Assembly (NCBI GenBank): GCA_021234155.1
Contig: JAJEKV010000002.1
Span: 22,099,726-22,163,725 of the forward strand
Length of the DNA: 64,000 nt
Source of the DNA: Isoetes taiwanensis
Taxonomy: Eukaryota > Streptophyta > Lycopodiopsida > Isoetales > Isoetaceae
Direction: 5' to 3'
Part shown: piece by piece, positions 1-9,254 of the stretch
Numbering within the stretch: the stretch's first letter is position 1
Layout of the letters: each line of letters opens with the position of its first letter
Notes under the pieces: generated by a model
What the model was told of the DNA's origin: nothing
Seen by the model: only the letters and a program-made list of their open reading frames with translations
The model's database searches: none
Made by a program: the position numbers and the translations under genes

Positions 1-118
1 TAGGTCCACATACATCCGAATGCACTAGGGCTAATTTTTCATTTACTCGTTCACCCTTCATATGAAAAGGCTTTCTACTTTGCTTGCCCAACATACATCC
101 ATGACATAGAGTGTTTTC
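1..118 (-). pseudogene. Ty1/copia pre-integrase/integrase fragment
   Basis: Read on the minus strand, the first ~118 bases encode a continuous peptide containing CHGCMLGKQ, then PFHM, then ALVHSDVCGP. This is the GAG-pre-integrase zinc motif leading into the integrase core of copia polyproteins. It runs off the left edge of the window. The neighbouring copia reverse-transcriptase piece is on the opposite strand, so the two are not one collinear element. A rearrangement or two insertions must lie near position 118. Confidence 0.75.
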
Positions 119-159
119 CTCACTATTATCTATAAAGACCAAACCATCCAATAACTTGT

Positions 160-1060
160 GTTTATGCAAGCAGATGCTAAAGGTCAAATTTAAAATGACT
201 GGTCTAGGGGAGTTAAGGAGATTTCTGGGCATTGAAGTTAGAAGGGACATATTGAATAAAACAATGGTATTAACCCAAACAGCAAATATACAAGGGATGC
301 TTCATATATTTGGCATGATTAATTGTTAGGATGATGGATCGCCTTTGGTTCCAGGGCACAAAATATCAGCAGACATGTCACCAAATACTGAGGAAGAAAT
401 AATTGAGATGTCAAACACACCATACAGGGAATTAATTGGTTGTCTACTCTATGTTACAAATTGCACACAACCACACATAGCATTTCCTGTAAGTCTACTC
501 AGTAGGTATGTAAATAATCCAGGAAAGTCTCATTGGATTGCAGAGTTTTAAGGTTTTTGAAAGGGACACAAGAGCAACGAATCAGCTTCATAAATGATGA
601 TCTCAAACTTAGAGCTTATTGTGATGCAGACTGGGCCTCAGACCTAGACCACAAAAAATCAACCTCAGGCTTCACATTAATGTTAGGAGGAGGTTCTGTC
701 ATTTGGAATTTAAGAAGCAAAACAAAGTACTGCCATGTCATCTGCTGAGGCAGAATATGCTGTTGCAACTTGGTAGGGAAATAAATAGTTTGGGCAAGAA
801 GGTTGCTAAGCGAGATTGGAATTTGTCAAGAAGGATCTACTGTATTACTAAGTGAGTCTGAGTTGCATAGCTATCATTAAAAATCAATATTGCATTAGAG
901 AACAAAATACATAGAGATTCATATGCACTTCATTTGAGAACTTGTGGCAAAAGGATATGTTATTGTGGAATATATACATAATAGAAGAACAAGTGGTAGA
1001 TGTTCTTACAAAAGCTTTATCAAAGGTCAAATTTGCTAAATTCAAGCAGTTGTTAGGAGT
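160..1060 (+). pseudogene. Ty1/copia reverse transcriptase-RNase H remnant
   Basis: Three adjacent reading frames carry copia pol landmarks in order. First comes the RT thumb stretch with GLGELRRFLGIEV (about 205-245). Next is YRELIGCLLYVTNCTQPHIAF (about 423-485). Then comes the RNase H-like stretch YCDADWASDLDHKKSTSGF (about 617-675), followed by SSAEAEYAVAT near 740. Near 905-1060 the copia tail (HIEIHMHFI, VEYIH, then DVLTKALSKVKFAK in a shifted frame) is readable. Stops at 327, 549 and 746 and further frameshifts show it cannot make a polyprotein. It is collinear with the LTR-like sequence that follows. Confidence 0.85.
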
Positions 1061-1202
1061 GCAAGATTCGCTATATCTTCTTTATTCAAATAGTATCTCA
1101 GAGTGAGTAATTGAATTATTATTGCACAAGTTAATTGTCACATAATTTGCATAGAGAATCAATATCAGGAGCTGCTTGTAAAGAATTGGCATGAAGGGAG
1201 AA

Positions 1203-1701
1203 TGTTGTAATATCATGCCAAGTCTCTTTACTTGAACTTATCATGTTCAATGAGGGGACGCATTAAAAAAATTAGAAAGTGAGGCTCTTTGGAAAAGCCA
1301 TAAGTACTACTTATTTTGTGTAAACAGGTTGGCCCAATTGTTTGGAGCCAAAGACTTTTTGAATCCCTTCGGTTTGCCTCCACTGACGGATTAATCTGTA
1401 TATATCTGTCTATAATGCAATGGGTCGTGAGGGCAATTGTTGGACCAACAATCTTCAAGAAGTCTGCATTTTAGTTTCTTTATAGTTAGAAATGGATGAG
1501 GCCGATGCATGAATTGAGAAATCTTTGTGCTTATTTTTTAACTGTTCTTAAGTGCTATAGTGGAATACAAAGTGCAATGGTTGTATGCCTTATCTTTATC
1601 TAATGAGTAGTATGAGTTTTGCTATGGCTATTAAAGGATATATATTGAATCTTGTAAGTTTGTGATCTAATAAAGTAAATTCTGTAACTTCAATTTGAAC
1701 A
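1203..1701 (+). repeat. Candidate 3' LTR of the copia remnant
   Basis: About 140 bp after the end of copia pol, a purine-rich stretch (GAAGGGAGAA, 1193-1202) resembles a polypurine tract. It is followed by TGTTGTAATATC. The sequence ends at 1701 with TTTGAACA, so the ends TGTT...AACA are inverted complements, as expected for an LTR of about 0.5 kb. An AATAAAG signal lies near 1670. No second LTR is in the window, so the boundaries rest only on the termini and position. Confidence 0.5.
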
Positions 1702-1734
1702 CCTATAGAGGTGTGATTTATCCGGTGGTTCTTG

Positions 1735-1900
1735 GTTCTTATGATGAAGTGAATGAAGATAGTACGCTACTGCCAGTTGTTCGTCGCCAACCAGGGCGTC
1801 CAAAGAAGAGATGCATTTGCACTGAGGATGGTGGCTCACAAAAGAGGCCATTACGATAAGAGTCGGGCATAATCGTCGTAGTAGTCGTGCACCACTAGCG
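1735..1900 (+). pseudogene. MULE (Mutator-like) transposase C-terminal remnant
   Basis: The plus strand reads DEVNEDSTLLPVVRRQPGRPKK and, one frame on, VGHNRRSSRAP. MuDR-type transposases end with a Pro-rich RRPPGRPKK linker followed by a zinc knuckle finishing in GHNRRSC. Here the knuckle cysteines are lost and there is a stop and frameshift near 1857. Only ~55 residues are recognisable. The 3' flank (2040-2110) carries MULE-like subterminal sequence, consistent with the 3' end of a decayed element. Confidence 0.5.
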
Positions 1901-2029
1901 TGAGACTTTATAGGGAACGTTTCTAAAAGGATGCACTTTCATCGGTTCAAATTGTTTGTTATAGTAATCAAATCTTAAATGGACACCTTGTATCAAAGTT
2001 TTGTTAATATGTCCATTTCTATGAAGCTG

Positions 2030-2115
2030 GAGCATTGTGGTAAATTTTATGATACTTTAGGGGCACTTTAGAAATTTCATAAATAATTGGGGGACATTTA
2101 GGTAAATACGCTATA
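2030..2115. mobile_element. MULE-like terminal/subterminal sequence
   Basis: The stretch contains GGGGCACTTTAGAAATTTC and GGGGGACATTTAGGTAAATA. Its reverse complement (TTTACCTAAATGTCCCC) has the same form as the terminal repeats of the element at 16428-17082 and a single end near 8133. It lies just downstream of the transposase remnant. No partner repeat was identified on the left side. Confidence 0.35.
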
Positions 2116-2217
2116 ATATAGTGGTACTTTGTTGACCACGGGCATTTAGGAAAATGATTGAAATACAATGGCTATTTTGATAATAGAATAGAATATACAA
2201 AGTATAGTGGCAATATG

Positions 2218-2644
2218 TAGCAAAATAACAGGGGGTTCCAGGGGGATTTGATATAGATATAATTCTTGAAATCATAGACCATATCCCTAAAACAATTCAA
2301 TGGGTTATTATAAAAAAAAAAACATAGATTTAAGATAAAAAATAGTCACATTAGCTCACTGGTTAGATTGGTTAAAGTAGTCTTATTAGGACATTGAGTT
2401 ATTTTGGTAGAGGTTCGAATCCCCGTATTTCATATTCTAAAAGCTTAAGCGAAACCGTATAGAGGCTCGATATACCATCAAAACCTTAGGCAAACTCGTA
2501 TTCGACATCTTAAAATCATAGGCGTCCCCAATCATAATTGAGCATAATCGAAACGAGAGGTGTCCAGAGGCTCCAACATACAGTTTGGGCCGTCGGATTG
2601 ACAGATCCGACGACTGTGGTAGTCCAGGGTGCACCTCGTTTAGA
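2218..2644 (+). repeat. Dispersed repeat with tRNA-like pol III boxes, copy 1
   Basis: This 427-bp stretch is repeated in the same orientation at 56130-56561, with similarity along its whole length and small indels. Inside it are a perfect A box (TAGCTCACTGG, 2352-2362) and a perfect B box (GGTTCGAATCC, 2412-2422), the promoter elements of tRNA genes and tRNA-derived SINEs. No cloverleaf can be folded with confidence. The similarity extends ~130 bp upstream of the A box, so the tRNA-like head is not at the 5' end of the shared unit. Confidence 0.7.
2352..2422 (+). promoter_or_regulatory. Internal pol III A and B boxes
   Basis: A box TAGCTCACTGG at 2352-2362 and B box GGTTCGAATCC at 2412-2422, ~50 bp apart. 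Both are preserved in the copy at 56270-56340 (B box GGTTCGAGCCC). Confidence 0.6.
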
Positions 2645-3414
2645 TAATTTTTCCTTAAACATATCGAATTGGTCCAGCTCAAAAATAATGTATATGGTAG
2701 AGATACCAAATTGTATGGCACGCTAAATACACTTCCATAATTATATGAAAACCTAGTAAAAGGTAATACAAGTATATAGATGCCACAAAGCTCCATGTGA
2801 GTAGTTTTTATTATGCTTCTTGATTAAAATCACTCTGGACATGTAGTTTCCTATTTTGATGGTGTATGTAGGAGCCAAGTCATTCTCACGCAAGGTTCTC
2901 AACATTTATGACTGAAGGGTTTGATGGTTTCATTGCTTAAAAGCCTACCTGATCACACGATAAATGCCTTGGAGATGAAATGGCTACTGTCAAATTATGC
3001 TTCAGGTGGGAGTCAAATCTAAAGTAACTACTTCTATATTTATCTCATTATTGGTTTTGCAAAAGAACTGAACTAAATGCGCATTTATATAGTTGGAATG
3101 CTTGAATACAATTCTCCAAATGTATTCTACAATCCAGGAAGTTAACAAATCTATAAAAGATTTTTGTTGGAATAAGTGCTTGGGTTGCTAGGAGAGTCGA
3201 AACATAATATGGGTCATAACCATAGGTCAAATAAAAAAAGGAGAACTGCAAGACAAAAAAGAAAGCAGAACTTAAAGTTAAGAAACCACTAGATTCAATA
3301 TTTCTTGCTCCTTCTCTATTATTTAGCAACTTCGACCTTTTCTACCACTATCACAAGAACATCCATTCAGTTGTCTTTGGAAAGCTAGATACAACTCTTG
3401 GAGCTAGTGCTTGA
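2645..3414. other. Intergenic, no supported gene
   Basis: AT-rich sequence. The open frames are short and have no recognisable motif or conserved partner elsewhere in the window. Confidence 0.5.
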
Positions 3415-4213
3415 GTCAGCAAGTAACATTAGTGTGCCACCACAAGTGTCTTTCACAATGTACACATGTGGACAGTGTAGACATGTCCACACATACTTCA
3501 ACTAGGGAATTGTTGCGCACTGAAAAGGCAGATACTCCCATTTCTGAGACAGGTAGGCCACCAGGGGGTGATCAACACATACTGGCCTTGAGTCTGCATA
3601 TTGTCGGTATTGAAGAGATGAATGGTTGTCTTGCTATAGATGAGGTAGAGCATTTTTGTGATTGAGGTGATGCACATACAGGCAGATGGCATTATCTCAG
3701 CACATCGTAAAGGAATAGCATGGCTTGACCGTCCTCGTCATCTTCTAGCCCATTTAAGAGATGCTACTTCCAGGCTGCATATGCTGAGGCATGGCAATCA
3801 TCTGAAAGTGACCACCTTTTCTGTCCAAGCGGATCTAACTCCAACATAGCTCTACAGAGGGAAAGAAGAATTATGTCGGGTATGAGAAGCTCGCCTGCAA
3901 ACGGAAGTGGGCAATATAGAGGAGGTAAGACTATTATTACAGAACAGTGGCCTTCTAATCCATGCCCAATTTTTGCATAACCATGTTCTTCATTATGTTG
4001 TTATTTTTATTTGTTCTTGTGTTTTATGATGGTACATAAAGCTTGATTTGATTGTCTGGCCTAAGGGCCAAGCCATAGTTTCATCTGGGTTTTGCCCAAG
4101 CTTTGTGATGTCCCCATTATATTTGGTGATGTTTTGGGTTGTTTACCCCATTGTATGGGTCCCATGGTCTATTGGTCTCTATGGACTTTAAAGAATCTAT
4201 TCTATTCTATTCC
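3415..4213 (+). repeat. LINE-tailed repeat of unknown coding content, copy 1
   Basis: Closely similar to 19033-19816 in the same orientation. Both copies keep a readable but broken protein frame: first a stretch ending LHIVGIEE-AIDE, later AYAEAWQSSE-DHLF, then IMSGMRSSPA. No known domain was recognised. The 3' end reads GGGTCCCATGGTCTATTGG, then GTCTCTATGGACTTTAAAG, followed by an (ATTCT)n tail, and resembles the tails of the LINE copies at 6285, 11281 and 40213. It is best read as a retroposed sequence mobilised by that LINE machinery, or the 3' part of a divergent LINE. Confidence 0.6.
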
Positions 4214-5649
4214 TTTGTAGTAAAATAAAATATAATTTTATCTTATTTGGTTATTTTGAACTACCAGTTGAAAGCACTTGTGTATTGTGTAGACTGAATT
4301 TGTATGTTATGGCAATATCGTATTGGTCTTTATATAACATTAGATTCATTACCAAGGGTCAAAATTCATATCATGGTGTGAGGATCAATTGTGTTATTGC
4401 ATCAACAACATAGGCTCCACATATCCAATCGAGCTGTACATTTTGATTGAAGAAAGTTTAGCGATTGAAGACATGAATAGTAGAAAATTGTATGTGAGTT
4501 GGTTAGTATATTGGCTATCTATTTACATATAAAAATCTACTGGTAATGGGCTCAGAAAATTAAATTGTTCAAGGCGGTGATAATAAATTTCTTGTAATAA
4601 TTTAAGTTTGTTGCGTACGAGCTATACGGGAATCTATTCAAACGTTTACATGCATACATCTATATGTAATACTAAAACCAAAATAATATAATAGTTTGTG
4701 CGCAATCTTGTCCATTGATTTTGTTGTGTTTCACAACTTTTATTATAATCCATTAGATTAAAAACAGTTTGAAAGGGTGCATGTCAGTTTATTGGGCGTT
4801 TTGAGGCGCAGCGTGGTTTTCCCAAAATCTTTCGGCATACACCAAGATCTTGATATTTGTGTACAATTTTCTCTTTGTGCGATGAATTCTGACTACTGTT
4901 CCTCGATCCATCCATGTATTCAAACTCCCTCAACCTGTGCTAGCAAAGACATAAAAAATAGATGCGAAAGGCAAATAAGACAAGATTATTCAGGGCTTAG
5001 ACACTTGCGATCACTTGATCGCCACCGTCGTACCTTATTCTTGAACTAAAGTATCATCTATTTTGTGCTTATTACGACAGCTCTAAGGCATCCAAACACT
5101 GCCAGAGTTTCGAGCATCTGGCTATGCAACAACATCATATGCCAATGACACAGATACGGAAGCTTTATGAAATACTTTATTTATGATGCATTCCATATCA
5201 TGTCGTATACTAATATTCACTAGCTTTGTAGTGTAAGTGAAGGATCCACGTCATTTCCAGCCAGATAAGCATGGATGCTTGAAAATGCAAAGGAACTTCA
5301 GAGGACTGAAGCCGGATGGAACTGCATGCAGGCCACGAAATCGGCTAGATAAGCTTTTCATTTTGTGCTCATCATCTTAATCAGTTGACCCTATTGTTTT
5401 ATGTAGCTCGAACAGATAAGCTCCTGAGCCCATTTCAACACTGCCTTGAACTAAATAGATATCATCTCATGAAGCTAAGGCGATGTGCTTTTCCAGCATT
5501 ATCTGTCTACAACTATTTGTTCAAAGGCAGGAGAAGTGGACGACATGCATAACTGAAAATAAAGCAATCTCTCCCCTTATAACTTTTGCACGGTTAACCT
5601 TACTTTGCTAACGATAATGTTTTACCTCGAGATTATGCAAAGACAGTGA
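4214..5649. other. Intergenic, no supported gene
   Basis: AT-rich sequence. An open frame at 4777-5049 shows no recognisable motif. The last few hundred bases may belong to the 5' side of the PPR pseudogene but carry no readable PPR motif. Confidence 0.45.
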
Positions 5650-6284
5650 TTTACATGCCTTGAAATTATACAGGCTCATGAACCTAGCAACAGGAAGCCC
5701 TAATAGATTCACTTTCATTAGCATCTTGAATGCTTTTGATGGACCTGAATTCCAAGCAGAAGGAAAATGCATCCATGCCCATGTTATTGATTATGAGCTT
5801 CAAATGGACCTTGTGACTGTTAATTTCCTTATAAGCATGTATGGAAAGTGTAAGAGTGTAGAGTATGTCTGGAGGCTATTTGATAATCTCCCATATAGAG
5901 ACATTATATCTTGGAATGCAATGATTGCTGCTTATGCCCAGAATGAAGATTCTGTTATGAGCTTTGGTCTTTTTAGACAATTATACCTGGAGGGAGAAGA
6001 TCTAGATTCAGCTACGTTTTCCAGTATTCTTAATACTTGCTGCAGCCCAGATGCCTTTTTGTGTCCTTCATAGGCATATTGAGTCTGATACTGTTGTTGG
6101 CACAACACTTGTGGATATAGAAATTGTGGTAGTGTGGAGATGTTTAATAAAATGCTAAAGAGGAATGTTGTTTCATGAAATGCAGTCAGTACAATGTTTG
6201 TTCAACATGGGAACAATAAGGAAGCACTACTTCCATCAAATGCAACCATAGAAGGCAAAGTCCCAAACAAAATAACACTTCTTT
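5650..6284 (+). pseudogene. PPR (PLS/E class) pseudogene, 5' part
   Basis: A plus-strand frame encodes PPR motifs: NRFTFISILNAFDGPEFQAE, then a motif with MYGKCKSVEYVWRLFDNLP, then RDIISWNAMIAAYAQ, then DSATFSSILNTCC. After a stop at 6071-6073 the same family continues with frame changes (MLKRNVVS, then FVQHGNNKEALL, then VPNKITLLS) to about 6283. A foreign LINE sequence starts there and the PPR sequence resumes at about 6836. Intact members bind organellar RNA. This copy has several stops and frameshifts plus the insertion and is a dead gene. Confidence 0.85.
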
Positions 6285-6833
6285 CTCGCCCACACACTAC
6301 CTGCGCACCCATCTACCCATGAAAAAGCGCAGGATGATTGCTTCCATTCGCACAGGTGCACACCACCTCCGCATTGAGACAGGGAGATGGATTTGGGAGC
6401 CGCGTGAGGACAGAGTCTGTCAGTGCTGTCAACAGGGCACCATTGAGGATGAAAGTCATGCCCTCCAGGCCTGTCCGGCGTACGAGCATATCCGGGCTCG
6501 GTATGCTCGGTTAGTTGTGCCCCATCAGGCCCTGCATAGGCTACTGAGCACGGCCTCTGTAGGCTTGTTGGTAATGGATACGCGGACTCAGTTATGCCCC
6601 CCTGTCCGACATTAACCTCAGCTGTACTTGTGATTATGTATATAACTGTGCAGTATGTCAGCATCCTTATTGCTACTAAGGTTTTTCCCCCGAAAACCCT
6701 TCGGGGCGGGGGGTTTTTAATCCTGGTAGTAATACGCATGCTGCTCTCTCTTTGTACTTAGGTCCCATAGGCCAGTTGGTCTCCGTGGACGATAAAATCA
6801 TATTCTATTCTATTCTATTCTATTCTATTCTCT
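6285..6833 (+). mobile_element. 5'-truncated LINE, copy A (inserted in PPR pseudogene)
   Basis: The frame at 6319-6615 encodes the C-terminal zinc-binding domain found after plant LINE reverse transcriptases: MKKRRMIASIRTGAHHLRIE, then CQCCQQGTIEDESHALQACP (Cys-His cluster), then YEHIRARYARL. A G-rich 3' UTR follows (ACCCTTCGGGGCGGGGGG), then the family hairpin GTCC...GGAC at 6762-6790, then an ATTCT microsatellite tail to about 6832. Only the last ~0.55 kb of the element is present, as expected for 5' truncation during target-primed reverse transcription. No clean target-site duplication could be read. Confidence 0.85.
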
Positions 6834-6835
6834 TT

Positions 6836-7602
6836 TGAATACATGGAAAACATGGCTGCATTAACAGATGGGATGCAAGGAGAATGGATATGAAATAGAT
6901 GTTCTTGTGGAAATGCTTTCATAAATATGTACAACGGATGTGGGGACTTACAGAATGCACAAGGTGTATTTAATAAAATGCCTATTAGAGACATGATATC
7001 ATGGAATGTCTTAATTGGAGGATATTGACAACATGCATATACAAATGAAGCTATTGAACTATTTGGAACAATGTGCTGTCAACATATTAAAGCAGATAGA
7101 ACAACACTTATCAGCATCATTACCGTCTCTATCTATGCTGGATTACTCGATACCATAGCTTGCTGTTGCAATCTGATGGCACTTCAGGAGAATGTTGATC
7201 ACTATGCATACTTGGTTGACCTTCTTGGACGTTGTGGTCAATTTGATAGCCAAAATGCCATTCTAACCAGGCAAGTATGTGTGGATGCCTTTACTTGGAG
7301 CATGCAGAATTCATAGAAATGTGGATAGAGGAAAGCATGTTGGACATTGTATTCTTGAGCTGAATCCAAAAAATGCTGGGGCCTACATACTTATGTCAAA
7401 AATATATGCTGATGTTGGCAGATGGCATGATCTGAAAAAGATAAAGAGATTAATGCAATCTATGGGACTGTGGAAGGAGCCTGAGCTTATTGTGGTTGGA
7501 TCTAATGGCAAGAATCACAGGTTTTCTGTTGAAAATACATTATGGGAATTGAAGCATGGGGATGAACTTATACAACCATTTGTGGTAGAAGAGCATATTT
7601 AA
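6836..7602 (+). pseudogene. PPR (E class) pseudogene, 3' part
   Basis: PPR sequence resumes after the LINE: INMYNGCGDLQNAQ-like motif, then PIRDMISWNVLIGGY followed by a stop at 7027-7029, then AYLVDLLGRCGQFD. A second frame from 7279 reads MWMPLLGACRIHRNVDRGKH, then AGAYILMSKIYADVGRWHDL, ending at 7602. The last part is the E domain typical of RNA-editing PPR proteins. No DYW deaminase domain follows. At least two frame changes are needed to join the motifs, confirming decay. Confidence 0.85.
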
Positions 7603-7907
7603 CTGAAGGTATCAGCAGAAACGATATAATGGTTAGAAAACATTTGTTAGCTTTGCAGCTAATCTGAGCAAAAACATAACTGGTTGTATGCACTCTTAGT
7701 CTTGAGGCCCCTTTTGAAGGGCTGAGTTCTTCTGGTAAAACTCTATGGAAGGCATGACTGCTAAGCAAAAGATAAGGATAACATGGATTATACATAGGTA
7801 AGAATCGTGCCTGTATATGTCTCAATATGAGGATGTTCTATGAGGGCAAAAACAACAAAACTGAGCAACTGATTTAACTGCTCTAAGCATCTGATGTTTG
7901 TTGTAGC

Positions 7908-8033
7908 TATGAAACTGAACTATACTTTTAACAGACAAAAGTTACAATCAATTTCTAAGTTGATAGTCTTTATGAAAGTGAACTGTACTTCTAACAGACA
8001 AAAGTTACAACCAATTTCTAAGTTGATAGTCTT
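7908..8033 (+). repeat. 63-bp tandem duplication
   Basis: Two adjacent 63-bp units (7908-7970 and 7971-8033) share TTAACAGACAAAAGTTACAA-type sequence with few differences. The period is a multiple of three, so it keeps a short open frame, but nothing indicates a gene. Confidence 0.85.
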
Positions 8034-9147
8034 TCTGGACTTCACTTGTTTAGTTCAGCATTCCAGGAAGAGAGTTGATCGCAAAGCATCAGCATTTTCA
8101 TACCTAACAGACCTTTATATAAAAAATGTTAAGGCAAATTACTAAAATACCTCTAATTTTTGCTAGAAGTTATTAGAACGTCCCCCCAAAATGGATATTT
8201 ATAAATTAGTGATTGAATAAAAAAAACTTATTAATTTGTGATAGAAGCTTAACCAAGTTGCTATGGAAAGAATTGTAGCTTTTTATTCTAACCTTTTGTT
8301 TTTGCCACGATGCAAACTTTAGAAATCTAAAAACTATTACATGTGAGCCATAGGCACTTATTGTGTCATGTTCTAAATAAGACCAAGCATAAAAGAGTAT
8401 AATGCTGACCATGGAGATCCTATGAATTTGTTACAAAATTTGAACCTATGAACAATTCTCTATAGATGTTTTCAACTCCGTTTTATCTGGTCTATAACTT
8501 TTATATTCCAATCCCTTGAGAACCTTTAGCATTTAAGATCACACAAACTAATATGGACACTAGCGAGGATCATACAACCTATCAATAATCATGAGATTTA
8601 AAAAGATATTGTACAATGAATTTGCCTAAATTTGACAAACTAAGAAACTACTAGCATTGTAAATTTGACAAACAATAATAAATGCTTTTTTAACTTAAGA
8701 TACTAGCAACAATCTTTGCCCTTTACATTTTTCAACTTACGCACCATCTTTATGAGTTCTGGACCTATGCCTGATAAAAAGCCCAGCAGCACTGGGTACT
8801 TTTTCTAGTTACATATAGAGGCATTTTAGCGATTTTAAAATTTATGGTAATACCAAATATATAGTAGATTTTCCCGACAAAAAGTAACCCTAACAACATA
8901 CATAAGGACAACATATGCTCAATTCCATCCTCAGAGCCAATCGCGCCCGTCACGTGGTGTACTTTATTTTCTAGGATTGTACCATGCATTTTTCTTTTCC
9001 ACACATTGCTTTTTTCCATTCCGTTCCTGCATTTTCACCTGATTTTCCAACCAGTTTGCCTTATATTTTGCCCTCTTTACCTGACATTCAGCAAATTTCA
9101 CCGACATTCTAGACATAGAATTGGCCTACCTTGTCTCCTTACACAGG
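8034..9147. other. Intergenic; single MULE-like end near 8133
   Basis: AT-rich sequence without a supported gene. GGCAAATTACTAAAATACCT near 8133 resembles the terminal repeat of the element at 16428-17082, but no partner end was found. Confidence 0.4.
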
Positions 9148-9254
9148 AATGATCTCTTTGTAATGATTTCGTGGAGTCAACAAGGACCTTCGCCTACGAC
9201 ACCGTTAGGCAAAGGCCCCTGTTGACTCCAGGAAATCATTACAAAGAGATCATT
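9148..9254. repeat. Foldback element (long hairpin)
   Basis: The left arm starts AATGATCTCTTTGTAATGAT at 9148. The right arm ends with its exact complement at 9254. Pairing continues through GGAGTCAACA/TGTTGACTCC to near the centre at 9201, with a loop of about nine bases (about 9197-9205) and few mismatches. A transcript would make a strong stem of about 49 bp. It may be a small foldback MITE or a hairpin-RNA locus. Confidence 0.85.

Noticed and set aside
2352-2422. True tRNA gene
   Set aside because: A and B boxes are present but no acceptor, anticodon and T stems fold together, and the same sequence recurs at 56270-56340 inside a longer repeat.
6236-6739. 167-residue minus-strand frame
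   Set aside because: It is the shadow of the LINE zinc-domain frame on the plus strand.
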